Assembly (NCBI GenBank): GCA_031771865.1
Contig: JASISA010000001.1
Span: 1,922,001 to 1,986,000 of the forward strand
Source: Nothophaeocryptopus gaeumannii
Lineage: Eukaryota; Ascomycota; Dothideomycetes; Mycosphaerellales; Mycosphaerellaceae
DNA: 64,000 nucleotides
Direction: 5' to 3'
Part shown: one piece after another, positions 18,149 through 29,476 of the stretch
How positions within the stretch are numbered: the stretch's first letter is position 1
Layout of the letters: the number at the start of each line of letters is the position of its first letter
Notes under the pieces: model-generated
Database searches by the model: none
The model's input: only the letters and a program-made list of their open reading frames with translations
Told to the model about the DNA's origin: nothing
Translations under genes and position numbers: made by a program

Positions 18149-21100
18149 ATGGCGACGACCGCGAACGGCTACACGAACGGCGTCAATGGCCACGCGGAAG
18201 CTGCCTTTGAGCGTTTTGCTAATATTGCGCTTACCATTGATGTTCCTCTCGCCGCTGGCGACGATGAAGTCAATCTAGACCTGACCGAGGCATCCGAAGA
18301 CACAGCAGAAGAACTTTGGGCATTGCTCGAGAGCGAGAATGTGTCCAAAAGCTACTGGATCGCGATTGCCCTTGCCTACGTGAAGCAAAACAAAACGAAC
18401 TTGGCCATTGATCTACTCAACAGAAGCATAGAGGTCTTGGCGAAAGGTCGCAGTGAAGACCGCCTGGGCATACTTGTCTGTCTTTGCTGGGTCTACCTGT
18501 GGAAGTGTCGAAAGGCTCCGCGAGTGAAGCCAACACATCCCACAGAAGACGAGCGCACAAAGGACTATTGGCTCGGCATCGCGACAACAACGCTCAACGA
18601 TGCATCACGAATCAGCCCTTCATATCCACCTCTCTTCCTCGCCCGTGGGGCACTACTGCTGCTAAAGGCGTCGTTGCAGCCGACGAAGTTTGCGCCTGGC
18701 GCCCAGGACACGTCGGATCGCGCAGAGACCCTCAGGCAAGCCTCGAAATGCTTTGATGACGCCTACCGAGCGTCTAGTCAGAAGAACCTGCTCGCAGTGA
18801 TAGGCAAGGCGAAAGCACAATTCTCAATGGGCAAGTATTCGGAAGCCTACGTTTTGTACCAGCAGGTGCTCGAACGTGCACCAGGTCTCATTGATCCAGA
18901 CCCACGCATTGGCATCGGCTGTTGCTTGTGGCAGCTTGGGCACAAAGAGAACGCACGGGAAGCCTGGGAACGATCCCTTGAGCTAAATGAGAAGTCCACT
19001 ATTGCCAACATCCTCTTGGGACTGTACTTCCTCGACCAGAGCAGCCAGTTCAATTCTAACGACCCTGCATTCGCTCCGATTTACCGCAAGGCAATGACCG
19101 AATACACTCAAACTGCGTTCAAGCTGAACGACATGCATGCCCTTACTTGCTCGACCTTCGGTGGATACTTCCTCCTGCGAAAAGCCTCGGCGAACGTCGA
19201 GCGACTAGCCCGACGAGCCATCGAGCACACCGATGTGAACGCGATTGCCAGTGACGGCTGGTACCTGCTGGCGCGGAAAGATCACTACGAAGGAGATTTG
19301 CAAAAAGCACAGGATCACTACAACAAGGCTGATCAGGCTCGTGGAGGCGATGACAGAGGATACCTGCCCGCGAAATTCGGTGTCGCGCAGTTGAAGACGT
19401 TGATGCAGGATTTTGATGGCGCGAAGTTCAGACTGGAGAAGATGATATCGGCAAATAAAAGCGTGGAAGCCATGACACTGCTCGGTATACTCCATGCCGA
19501 GGACGTCTTCAGCAGCCAGGCTGCAGGGTCGAAAGAGGATAAGAGCGATTCGCAGAAGAAGGCCATTGCGCTACTGGAGAATGTCCGTGTTGCATGGAAA
19601 GACTCCAAAAAGAAGCTTTCTCCTGACTCTGCAGTTCTGTTAAATCTCGCTCGACTGTATGAGCAGGATGCGCCGGATAAAGCCTTGGCATGTCTTCAGC
19701 AGGTGGAGCAAATTGAGCTTGATGAGATTTCGGACGAAGACCTGCCAGAAGATCTTGATGACGAAGGTGCGATCATGGCGGCCAAGCGGGAAATGCTGAG
19801 CCCTCAGCTGCTCAACAATATCGGCTGCTTCCACTTCCAGGCTGAGCGCATGTCACAAGCACGAGAAAACTTCCAAGCCGCGTTGAGATCAAGCGTCTCC
19901 ATCAGCAATAAAGACGAATCAGTCGATACCGATGCCCTGGTATCCACCATCAGCTACAATCTGGCCCGCACGTACGAAGCAGAAGGCATTGAAGATGAAG
20001 CACAGAAGATCTATCAAAGCTTGCTTGACCGCCATCCTGACTACACAGATGCAAACACGCGAATGGCATACCTGACGTTGCGCTCTGATCCTGTCAAGGG
20101 AGCGGAGGCCATCAAGCAGCTTCTCGAGACGGACCCAACCAATCTGGAGGTACGAGCGCTGTACGGCTGGTACATTAATCGAAACAAAAAACGGACCCTC
20201 GCACTCAACGAGGACCAAGAACAACGTCACTACAAACATACCCTTCAAACATTCGACAAGCATGATATCTATTCACTCACGGGTATGGGCAACCTACACC
20301 TCGCTATCGCGCGTGAGATGCCCAGGGATACCGACCAGCACAAAGAGCGCCGGACGAAGACCTACCAGCGTGCTGTTGAATTCTACGATAAAGTACTCAC
20401 CTTGGATCCAAAAAATGCATACGCAGCACAGGGCGTTGGCATCGCTATGGTCGAAGAGAAGAAGGATATCAGCATCGGCATACAGATCTTTTCTAAGATC
20501 AGAGAGAGTATCAAAGACGCTTCCGTCCACGTCAACCTTGGGCATGTCTTCTGTGAGCTGAAGCAATTCAGCCGCTCTATTGAGAACTACGAGCTTGCCC
20601 TCGCTAAGTCTCGGGACAAAGATCCGCAGATCATGGCATGTCTTGGACGTGTATGGCTGCTACGAGGTCGTGCTGAGAAGAATCTGGATGCGTACAAGAC
20701 GAGCTTGGACTTTTCTCAGCAAGCGCTGGAGAGGTCCCCCGAGAACATAGCGTTCAAGTTCAACGTTGCTTTCGTGCAGATTCAAATCGCGCAACAGATG
20801 ATTCAACAACCTGAGCAGAACAAGACTCTTACCGATGTCGAGGTTGCCAGCAAGGGACTGGATGGCGCCATCGAGAGCTTTATCGAAATCGCCAAGAGCC
20901 CCAATCCTCCTTTCCCCAGAAACGATATTGAGCAGCGTGCTAACATGGGTCGGAACACCATGAAGAGACAACTTGCCGCAGCCACGGAGAAGCAAGCAGA
21001 TTATGAGCGTAAGAACGCTTCTCGACTCGAAGAAGCTCGCAAGCGTCGCGAAGATGAGATCCGAAAGCGCGAGGAAGAGAAGCGCATCACCCAAAAGATA

Positions 21101-21691
21101 GCTGAGGAGGAGAAGCGCAAAATCAAGGAAGAGCGTGAGCGGATGCAAGAAGAGGACCGCAAACTCATTGAACAGCGACTGGAAGCGGAGAAACAGCGAG
21201 AGGCTGATCAATACACCACTGACTCTGAGACTGGAGGCCGCAAGAAGCGTGAAAGAAAGCCCAAAGAGAAGCGCCAGAAGCGCAAGAAGAAGGGCGGAGA
21301 CTCCGATGGCGATAGTGACGCGCTTGCAGATGGTACTGGTGATGAGGGCCGTCGTAGCAGACATCGCTCTAGAGCCGCTAGTACGACTGGTAGTGATGGC
21401 GAGGCGCCCAAGAGGAAGACCAAGAAGAGACGATTGGAGCGCAAGGGTCAAGCTGTTAAGAGCTCGAAGTACAAGTCCGCGGAGACGATAGAAGATTCCG
21501 ACGAGGATGATGATGCTGGCTTGGCACCGCCGACTCAGGCAAGATCGGAAGAGGTTGAGACACCCGGCGCAGCAGACAGCGAGCCCCCAGCGGACGACAC
21601 TATGGCAGATGCTGGAGATGAGGACAGTGAGCCTGCCGCCAAGCCTTCACAGAGGAGACAGCGTGTCGTGGACGATGACGATGATGAGTAG
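18149..21691 (+). CDS. CTR9: Paf1 complex TPR subunit Ctr9
   Basis: Ctr9 is the TPR scaffold of the Paf1 complex, which travels with RNA polymerase II and promotes elongation and histone modification. The gene is intronless. I chose ATG 18149 (MATTANGYTNGVNGHAE) over an in-frame ATG 33 bp upstream because homologues start close to the conserved IALTIDVPL segment; this gives 1180 residues. Tandem TPRs fill about residues 60-930, for example EAYVLYQQVLERAPGLIDPD, AYAAQGVGIAMVEEKKD and ENYELALAKSRDKDPQIMAC. After about residue 950 comes a long charged helix (RKREEEKRITQKIAEEEKRK). The tail is acidic, Lys/Ser-rich and disordered, ending in a run of Asp and Glu. No lesions. Confidence 0.96.
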   Translation: MATTANGYTNGVNGHAEAAFERFANIALTIDVPLAAGDDEVNLDLTEASEDTAEELWALLESENVSKSYWIAIALAYVKQNKTNLAIDLLNRSIEVLAKGRSEDRLGILVCLCWVYLWKCRKAPRVKPTHPTEDERTKDYWLGIATTTLNDASRISPSYPPLFLARGALLLLKASLQPTKFAPGAQDTSDRAETLRQASKCFDDAYRASSQKNLLAVIGKAKAQFSMGKYSEAYVLYQQVLERAPGLIDPDPRIGIGCCLWQLGHKENAREAWERSLELNEKSTIANILLGLYFLDQSSQFNSNDPAFAPIYRKAMTEYTQTAFKLNDMHALTCSTFGGYFLLRKASANVERLARRAIEHTDVNAIASDGWYLLARKDHYEGDLQKAQDHYNKADQARGGDDRGYLPAKFGVAQLKTLMQDFDGAKFRLEKMISANKSVEAMTLLGILHAEDVFSSQAAGSKEDKSDSQKKAIALLENVRVAWKDSKKKLSPDSAVLLNLARLYEQDAPDKALACLQQVEQIELDEISDEDLPEDLDDEGAIMAAKREMLSPQLLNNIGCFHFQAERMSQARENFQAALRSSVSISNKDESVDTDALVSTISYNLARTYEAEGIEDEAQKIYQSLLDRHPDYTDANTRMAYLTLRSDPVKGAEAIKQLLETDPTNLEVRALYGWYINRNKKRTLALNEDQEQRHYKHTLQTFDKHDIYSLTGMGNLHLAIAREMPRDTDQHKERRTKTYQRAVEFYDKVLTLDPKNAYAAQGVGIAMVEEKKDISIGIQIFSKIRESIKDASVHVNLGHVFCELKQFSRSIENYELALAKSRDKDPQIMACLGRVWLLRGRAEKNLDAYKTSLDFSQQALERSPENIAFKFNVAFVQIQIAQQMIQQPEQNKTLTDVEVASKGLDGAIESFIEIAKSPNPPFPRNDIEQRANMGRNTMKRQLAAATEKQADYERKNASRLEEARKRREDEIRKREEEKRITQKIAEEEKRKIKEERERMQEEDRKLIEQRLEAEKQREADQYTTDSETGGRKKRERKPKEKRQKRKKKGGDSDGDSDALADGTGDEGRRSRHRSRAASTTGSDGEAPKRKTKKRRLERKGQAVKSSKYKSAETIEDSDEDDDAGLAPPTQARSEEVETPGAADSEPPADDTMADAGDEDSEPAAKPSQRRQRVVDDDDDE

Positions 21692-23643
21692 AAACCTCCA
21701 TTTTTCGCCTCGAGAATGCTGATGCGGGAGATGCCGAAGAGGAGTACTAGAGTAGCAAATCGTATGCAAGAGGGTGAGAGGCGCTCTCAGCTTAAGGCGA
21801 TAGGTTACCTGCCCCGGGCGTGGACCTCACGTCCACGGAAGCACGACCGCGCCCGGAGGCGCCGCAGTTTCAGTCTTTTCTGGAACGATACCTTCGACAA
21901 GGAGGTAGGTCACCTGCTGACCGCCAAGCAGTGGGAGGACCTTCCTTGGGTGGTGGGTGGCCCGCCGTTTCGTGGGTAGTTTATGTAGTGTATCAATACG
22001 ATGATGGACATACTGCACACGATCACTCCCATCTCCCTCAGTATCGGCTCGTGAAATAGCGCTGAGTGCGACTCCAGAGGCGTAGACTGTGATTTGCCTG
22101 AAAGCAGCGATGTTCCGCGTTGACCTCACGCGTGGAAAACAGATCAAGAACTCTCACATTTCTTACTAGGGCCCCGGCGCGCATTCTCAAACTAGATATA
22201 TCAAGAGCCGTATCACGTCGAGAAGAGGCCTCGAAATCTCCACCCGCTGCCTCAGTCCTCTCTCTCTAAGCTCGCACCTAGTGACTCCCTCTCGAAGCTC
22301 TCACCTCGCAATCCGACCTACCAGCGTTTAGACCCATCGGCTTACGAGCTTCTATTTTGCCCATATAAGCAGCAAAAATCTAGTACTCTCACCTCAATCG
22401 AATTGTACGGTTGCGTGGTGCATCTCTCACCCGCCCTCCGTGGACATGCTGAAAAGCTAAGGTGAGCAGTCGGAAGGTGCCTCTTTTTGCCTTCTGGATA
22501 TCGATTTGGAGTTCGATTCTTTTTGCTTTGTGACATTCGGCTTCTAGTTTTGGGCTTTCTGTGAGATGCTTCTTTCGTTGTCTTTCGGTTACTCTCTTGA
22601 TGTCCGATCGTGACACTCGGTCGTCGTGGAACTGCGAGCTGTGGCATTAGTAGAGGGCCTTCGACGGGCTCTCCGAAGATTAGTTCCTCGAGAGAAGGTA
22701 CGGTAGTCAGTTGTGTAATGTTGCGCCGGCTGCTGAAAGTATCGCATGCGATTGCTCGCTGCTATTGATTCTTGCGTCTCAAACCTCCTGCGCTTCGCTG
22801 CACCACGACACATTAGCCCATTGGAGCGTGCTCTCTCGGTAGCTCAGTGCCGTACCATGCTGTCCTTTTCAGCTCCCGACTCCCCTCGAACAATGATTGT
22901 CTCGAGAAGTGTCGCCCTGTACTGCGATCTGCTGCTCGTTGACTTTTCGGTACATCAGCTCATCGAAGCGCGCTCTCTCAGCGGTTCACAGCCGTACCAT
23001 ACTTTCCTATGCAACTCCCGTCAACTCTCGAATGACATTTGTCTCGAGAAGTGCTGTCCTACACTGCGACCTTTCGTTGGTGACCAACCTGAGGCATCAC
23101 TCCCCATCCTTCCCGCTATCAAGCCACAACTGCCCCCTCGAAGTCTCGCGACCTCAGCTCTCCTGCCCACCGCTGAACAGGCGTCCACACCTCGCCCTAA
23201 AATACGACCAATATGCGCGACTACTGCAAATACGTATATAGCTTGTGTCTCATGTCGGTTGCGCTGTCGAGGTCTCACCCATCCTTATTCGAACTTCCTC
23301 TAGCGTGCGGCAATTGTCGGCGAATAAGGGTTGGAAGTCTGGGACGTGGCTGTGGCTAGACTGCGGTTCCGTATTTCGCGTGCAGTCGGACCTAGCGGCG
23401 TATTCGTTGGAGTGGATGGGCCGAGACGTTCGGTGTCCGTAGTGAGTATGGTTTGAACGGGATGGCTGTTATTGGCGTGAGCGGAGTGGAGGGCCAGTGG
23501 AGATTATTTCGACGGCAGGCTTTTGAAGCGTGAGGGACGGGACGGTATTTGCAAGCGCACTTCAGTGGGCAGATGGGGACGAAGGATGCGAATGAGGAGA
23601 GTAAGTTCCTGTATCAGTACTGACCTGAGCAACCAAGAACTAC
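21692..23643. other. 1.95-kb region without a supported gene
   Basis: Short frames exist on both strands but none shows conserved sequence or a sensible exon structure. The region contains an old tandem duplication (see repeat at 22826). It lies between the 3' ends of CTR9 and the Zn2Cys6 regulator, so no promoter is expected, which makes its length notable. Confidence 0.45.
22826..23086 (+). repeat. Imperfect tandem duplication, unit about 142 bp
   Basis: Unit 1 starts at 22826 (GCGTGCTCTCTCGG) and unit 2 at 22968 (GCGCGCTCTCTCAG). Aligned blocks include CCGTACCAT, CTCGAGAAGTG and CTGCGA. About three quarters of positions look identical by eye. The plus-strand translations also align, though in different frames: RALSVAQCRTMLS / RALSAVHSRTILS and VSRSVALYCDLLLV / VSRSAVLHCDLSLV. 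Confidence 0.65.
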
Positions 23644-25892
23644 CTACGCAATGCCTTCTGGTTCTTGAGCCCATCCCCATTCTTGCATGAGCTCTTGACA
23701 GCGCACTTCTGTCGCACATCCAGTGTCCTTCTCGATGGCGCGGAGCAGTTCCAGCACGATCTTCCGCTCATCATTCTCCTCCAAACAAGCACCAGCAGTG
23801 GACAATGGGAGAAGCATCTCAACTCTTAAAGCTGGCGGCGGTCTACCGAGACCTATGCCGATGATCTCGTGCGCATGCCGTATTGCCTCTGTAGACACCT
23901 CTCGATAGGCTTTCAGCCGATTCCGGAATGCACTTCTCTCGTTCGTGAGAGGTCGATGGAGTAGTAGCAGTATTCTTGCGAAGTGGTACAACTGCATCGC
24001 AGCGGCACAGATGTCGATACTGAAGAATGATTCGTTGAACTGACAGCGCCTGTCTCGCCCACAAGCTGGATGTCGTACTGTAGCGACGGGCTGGAATGTA
24101 TCAGGCAAGTTGCCATACCAGTGGTCCAGCTGCCGAGTAAGCATCTCCCATTGCGATTGTCGAGGTGCTGAGTTTTCATCACTCGCCAAATAGTTCATCG
24201 TCCGCAAGACAAGCCATAACAAAGTATGAGCGACAAGTTCGGCTAGTACCCGGCTATGGGTCGGATCACTCTTGATATACTCCGTTGACTTGTATAAAGA
24301 GCCATTTGACTGAATTTCCAAGCCGCAGCTGTTCCATAAAGCAATGTCTTCGGTGTCTAGTAGTGTGTTCTGGCGATTGATGTACGCTGCCTGGTAGTCT
24401 GCTCGGGCGAAGTTCCAGAAGGATGCCAGGCGACCAACAGTAAGTGAGGGCGACACCTGGTTCTGTGACTGCTGTGATGGGCTGACGGCTCCCAACAATG
24501 ACTTGAGACCAGCGAGATGTTGGAGCCAGCCCTCATCTAGATTATCCAAGGATTCGTAAAGTGAGAAAATTGAAACAGCAACAAGCAGGTCGTCTGAGTT
24601 GGCCATGGACAGGGCCATCTGCGTATTGGGACTAGGTGCATCGCTTAGACCTCCAGAGACCGCTTGGAGATACTCTCTTGAGAAGGCAATTGCCTTGTCG
24701 TAATAGTTGGCCGCCTTGTAAAACCAGTCCACTTCGGTAGTATCATCAATGATCTCCATGGCGGATGGTCTCTGACTCTGTCGACCAACAAATGGCTTGC
24801 TTCCCTTCACGCGTCCTAGCTGCTTCGCCGCAACGGCAGCTATAGCGTTGCGTAAGAGGGCGTCCCGGAGTGCCTTCAGCGGCACCAGATGAGTAAAGTG
24901 CTTGTCTCTATCGAACAAGTCCATCCACGGACCTAAAGACTCTGTAAAATGGCGGATAAGATATGCCATCTCGTGATCACGTTCTTGTGTAATCATCGCA
25001 CTCGTATTAAGCTGCGACTCTGGAGCCCAAAGATTGCTGTCCGAGAAAGAGCCAGAAATGATACCCTCGGTACCCATGGATAGTGGCGTCCCTGACGCCG
25101 AATTACTCAGCAATACATCGCTGTGGTCGACCTCATCTACAATCTCCGGTATGTTGGGAATGAAGCCACAGGTGTTTCCAGCAGCAGAATAGTAAGCATC
25201 AGGTTGAAGATCGAAAAATTCCGGATCAAAGGCTCCATCTTTCCACAGGTCCTCTAGCAAAAGGTCTCCATCGGAGAAGGCGATTTGCGTCGGAGGCTCG
25301 GCAAGCAACATGGCTTCAGTGGCAGAATCTAAGGTTACGGTGGGCGTGCCTTGAGGAAGCGAAGCGGTTGTGCCGCGTTGGTCGAGAAAGGCATCGTTTA
25401 TGGTAGTTGACAGTGATGAGGCTGAAGGCTGTACCGGGTTGATTGAGGGAGTGGATCCGTGCTGGCCAACAGATGCATTTGCTGGAGAAGCAGCGGATCG
25501 AGCTTGTGCACCTTTAGAGCTGGCTCGTCCAGTCGTCTGGGGCGTCTGCAATAGGGTCAATGGGTGGAAGTAGGGGCTTGCTGGGAGAAGATCTCATACA
25601 GCAGAGGCGACTTGCTCGCTACTAGACGGCCCGTCGTTCGTGTTCTGGTACTTCTTCCTTAATGTAACACCTTCGTCGACAAACTTGCGCTTCTTGTCGT
25701 AGCCTGGGCATGGTTTGCCCAGCTTCTCACAGCGTTGACATGTTGGCTGGCGTTTGTCGCACTGGGCAATGGTAAGTGACCCAATAGATGGAGAATGCTT
25801 CCTGGGGCGTTGAAGCTTGAACGCCGATCTCTTACCTTCACTCGCCGCTCTCTGCATCTGTCGCAGGCCCTCTCAGATGCTTCTTGAGCCAT
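23644..25892 (-). CDS. Zn2Cys6 transcription factor with fungal-specific regulatory domain
   Basis: A binuclear zinc cluster regulator. Three exons: 25892-25836, 25761-25600 and 25545-23644, 706 residues. The introns are 25762-25835 (GTAAGA..CCAG) and 25546-25599 (GTATGA..GCAG). The first intron lies inside the zinc cluster, and splicing restores CDRCRERRVKCDKRQPTCQR followed by CEKLGKPC. The six Cys are residues 10, 13, 20, 27, 30 and 37, spaced 2-6-6-2-6. A basic linker (KKRKFVDEGVTLRKKYQ) follows. The middle is Ser/Ala/Thr-rich. The helical fungal-specific domain takes about residues 230-650 (DKHFTHLVPLKALRDALLRN, FARADYQAAYINRQNTLLDT). The target genes are unknown; the divergent MOSC gene, 518 bp away, is a candidate. 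Confidence 0.9.
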
Positions 25893-26410
25893 TCGTGGCA
25901 GGCGTGGGCGAGGCAGGGCCAGAGAGCGAGCAGCATATACTTGATCCCCTCAACGCGGTCATACGAGTCTCTACGACACCGCTCTGTCTCGCTGCAGGCT
26001 TCCTGATGTGGTTTGAGGAAGACAAAAGGCGTGCATATTGATGGACGACTCTCTCGAATGCAGATCAAGCTTTCAAGGCTGAGTAAGATGCCATGACCAT
26101 GACCATGACCATGGCTTTCACCGATACCGCCCTCCGTAGCCTTACCGTGTGCATACCCGCTGCTACCCTCTAGCGCCATGACGAGCGTCGGCGACGACCC
26201 GGTCTGACGCGAGCCCAAGTTCAAGGTTGTTCCAGATTTCCATCCCATCGCATGCCAGTTGGCGGTATCGGGATTTAACGACAAGGGCCATCGACAACGC
26301 TTGTAAAGACTTCTTCTCGCATCCTAGAACTACGGATACTCCACAGGACCTAGAATACTGCCGGGCCATTCGCAACCCGAGATGCGGTACCCCAACCTAA
26401 ATCGACAGAC
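25893..26410. promoter_or_regulatory. Shared divergent promoter, Zn2Cys6 regulator / MOSC gene
   Basis: 518 bp between the two start codons, containing a four-copy hexamer repeat at 26091-26113 and no supported gene. Confidence 0.5.
26091..26113 (+). repeat. CCATGA hexamer repeat, about four copies
   Basis: CCATGA is repeated three times with a fourth ending CCATGG. It sits about 200 bp upstream of the regulator's start codon and 300 bp upstream of the MOSC gene's. Confidence 0.8.
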
Positions 26411-27553
26411 ATGAAGATCAAGCGAGTATGTCAGCAACGCGCCATAATCAAAGCAGCATGAACGGTGTCTGGTACTGACCTTTGACACAGCTGTTCATAT
26501 ATCCGGTGAAGTCGCTGCGACCTGTCGAAGTCAACACCGCAGAGATCACGAATGAAGGTCTACGCTTTGACCGCCAGTATGTCTTGGTCAAGCCTCCCAC
26601 CGAGGAGACCAAAGGACTGGCGGAGCACATCACGATTAAGAACCACTTCGAACTGGGTCTATTTCATACTATGATTGACAAGTCATGGTCAAAATTGACT
26701 ATCACTCATGTTCATGCCGAAGAGAATGCGGCCATCAATTTACCCTTAACGCCTTCTCCCGTGAGCTTCTTCAACGCGGAAGTGTTTCAAGTCAGCATAT
26801 TTGGCACCAAAGCTCCTGGCATTGATATGGGCGAAGAAGTGTCAAGATACTTCTCATATCATCTTGGAAAGCCAGTGCGCCTCCTATACATCGGTGGGAC
26901 TGGCCAACGAGAGATTCCAGGCGCAGTGTTCATGCCCAAGACGAAGTATCGAGCTCTTTCCATTGCGGTGAACGACAAGTTACAACCCCAGAGAGTACGA
27001 TTTGCGGACGCTGCGCCCTTGCTGGTAACGTCGAGTGCGTCCGAAGAGGATGCCAGGAGAAGACTGCCGCCATCTGCGCGCGGCGAGGACGTAATTGTCA
27101 GATTCCGTCCCAACATTCACGTGGACGTCGGAATCGAGGCTGAGCCATACGATGAAGATCGTTGGAACCTGCTTACTATCCGCTCGAAAGTTGATCGAGC
27201 GCAGGAAGTCTCAGTACGGTGCCTATTTCGGACTGTCCGGTGTTTGAGCCTCAACGCGGACCTGGCCAAAGGCAGTATGATAAACACTAATCGACAGCTA
27301 TATGGACTTCTTGCGAAAGACCGCAGGGTCAATGAGCTCTTTCCTCGTGAGTGCTTTGTCTGCATACGTTGAGATCTGCCACCTGCTTACCACACGTCCA
27401 GACAAGCCTGTATTCGGCCAGTACGCTTGCGCCGGACCAAGCGGAGCTGTGCTGCGTGTAGGCGACGATGTCGACATTACAGAGACAGTCTCCCAGCCAG
27501 TTATGCCGATGAGTCCAGGATCACCAATCACGCCGCTTCTCAAAGATGATTGA
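26411..27553 (+). CDS. MOSC-domain protein (molybdenum cofactor sulfurase-like / mARC-like)
   Basis: MOSC proteins bind a Moco sulfur or catalyse Moco-dependent N-reduction (mARC). Three exons: 26411-26425, 26491-27346 and 27402-27553, 340 residues. The introns are 26426-26490 (GTATGT..ACAG) and 27347-27401 (GTGAGT..CCAG). The 15-nt first exon gives MKIKR, and splicing yields MKIKRLFIYPVKSLRPVEVN, the classic start of the MOSC N-terminal beta-barrel. The MOSC core has FADAAPLLVTSSASEEDARR and FRPNIHVD. The end joins to LFPHKPVFGQYACAGPSG, with the conserved Cys of the family, then VGDDVDI. Possible partners are nitrate- or amidoxime-type reductases; the substrate is not readable from the sequence. 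Confidence 0.88.
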
Positions 27554-28731
27554 AGAAGGAATCGGATCCACATAACGACAGTACGCGTCGACCAGCATAC
27601 CCTGAAGAACGCTCAACGATTCGATGTGGTTGCGACGGGATTGGTCTGGCTCTCATCTCGGCTACATGTCTGGCCGATGTACACGCAGCCAGCTTCTGGA
27701 GGCCTTGGGCGCAGAGAGAACACCATCAGGCCGACGCGTGAATAGGAGCCAGGCTTCACGATGATACCTCAGGATGTCCGTACGATACTTCACTAAAAGC
27801 GCCTTCAATACGTGGACCAGCACAGCAGCCGAGCGAAATCACATGGCTTTTGCGTCACGTCCTATACACTGGTCTGATTTTATGCTCGGCCTCACTATCG
27901 GCCGTCTGGACGGCCAGGTTCTTGGAACAATAATTTTGTCTCAATATTCTCTTTCGCTGAACGTAGACGCACCTCGCTGTGGGTCTTCCCTCAGACTAGG
28001 CCAAAAATGCGCCTGTCACAGCGAGCTCTGTCCTGAGGCTCCCGCGAACCGCAACAACATCTTCTGTGGCCGAACAACACTGAACCATGATTATGAGTCT
28101 GGGGGCAGCTTCTGGTGATCATCCGAGTCTATACCAAAATTTGCGCCAACCTGCCTTCCCACTACCGGTAGACAAGCTTTGAGTATAGAGGCTAGCACCT
28201 TTTCCGAGAGTCATGCGAGCCGGCTTCACATTCGAAGGAGAACTTTCTGTGAGAAGAACAGGGCACCAGAAGTTACAGCAGTCGCCAGAGACTCAACTTC
28301 ACCGTTATAGGTAGAGAACTGGATGAGCATTGAACGAAACCGCACTAGGTCCCCTTGAAAGATAGTAATCCTCAGTTTATCATATGTGACGGCATGGGTC
28401 GGGCAGGCACAACACAGGCGCCTCATTCTTCTGAGATCAACACACATGAGCTTTTTGATCGTCTATTGCAAGTGCTTTTCCTTCTTCTTCAAAACAGGGC
28501 TTAATTGTTCACTCCGATACTCTCCTAGGGACGTCCAAATGGACAAACCGGCAAATCGCCTCTCTTGATCCTCCTCAGACCCGTCAAGTACAGCTCCTTT
28601 GACATCAGAACTTCTGCATCTCTCGCATACGCTGTATGGAGGATGTGATCGCGTGAGAGCATTGCATAACGGCGTCAACGTTTCTGTTGGTGGTCTTGCA
28701 ACGGGCTTTCGTCGTGGAATTGATGTGTCGC
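27554..28731. other. 1.2-kb region without a supported gene
   Basis: Only short unconvincing frames; no RNA gene or repeat seen. It lies between two 3' ends (MOSC and the gene at 28732). Confidence 0.45.
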
Positions 28732-29476
28732 TTAGAGAGAGCGTGATAGAGGAGTGTCAAGCGGGAAGGTGATGCTGTCATTGTCCTTGTCGTCCACACT
28801 GCGGATCGTTCTTGAGCGAGAGTATGAAGGATGACGAGCAGCTTCCCCCTCTTTCAGTCCTTGTCCTCGTTGGCGTAATCTCATAGCAAGCCATCGCTTT
28901 CTCCGTATAAGCCGACAACTCCACCACAGTTCAATAGCCGACCAACGCCCTCGATCACCCTCCTCAAAGTTGGAACGTATCTTCTCCGCTTTGATTCCGC
29001 TGCCAAACCACACTCCGACTCTGCCTCCTCAACACCTCATTAAGCTGCCGCTGCAAACTCTGCAGCTCGACCGTGAGCATCTGCGTCTCTCGAACCAAAG
29101 TCTGAGCTGTTTCCAGCGTTATCTCGGCCGTTCGTATCCCAGACGACTCTACTGAAGGAGATGATTTGGAAGGCGAGCGTACCATTACTTGACGATCATC
29201 CGACGAAGCCGATGCAAGCGCTGGAGCTGGTGTTGAAGCGCTGGAGATGAGGGTGCTGGCTGTTGAGAAGCGGATTGATGAAGGATTTGTCAAAGTTGTT
29301 AATGAGATTCTTTGCGATGAAGCTCTGCTTGAAGGGAAGTGGTCTTTTGCTGATTTCCCGATCTTCTTGCTCGAATCTCCAAGCCATCTCAATGCTGACT
29401 TGAGCTTAGCCGGTGAGAGGAGCTGGAGCTTGAGGGAGTCGAATGACGCTGTTGAGAATGGGTGATGTTGTCTCAT
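28732..29476 (-). pseudogene. Unknown protein gene with a frameshift near 29015
   Basis: I do not recognise the family. ATG 29476 opens MRQHHPFSTASFDSLKLQLL, a basic then Ser/Ala-rich N-terminus. A coiled coil (TAQTLVRETQMLTVELQSLQ) follows and the frame ends at 28964. From about 29015 another frame of the same strand takes over: VWFGSGIKAEKIRSNFEEGD, then WWSCRLIRRKRWLAMRLRQR, to TAA at 28732. The switch occurs at a run of GTGTGGTTTGG without any intron signals, so a 1-nt insertion or 2-nt deletion, or an assembly error, is likely. The repaired protein would be about 245 residues. The dense Trp/Arg content of the second part argues that it is real coding sequence. Confidence 0.5.

Noticed and set aside
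20660..21451. 263-codon Leu/Ser-rich minus-strand frame
   Set aside because: It lies entirely antisense to the Lys/Glu-rich tail and TPRs of CTR9; GAG/AAG-rich codons give CTC/CTT (Leu) on the other strand. Composition artefact.
22836..22856. tRNA-like sequence CTCTCGGTAGCTCAGTGCCG
   Set aside because: Resembles an A box but no B box, acceptor or anticodon stem pairs with it. It is part of the 142-bp duplication.
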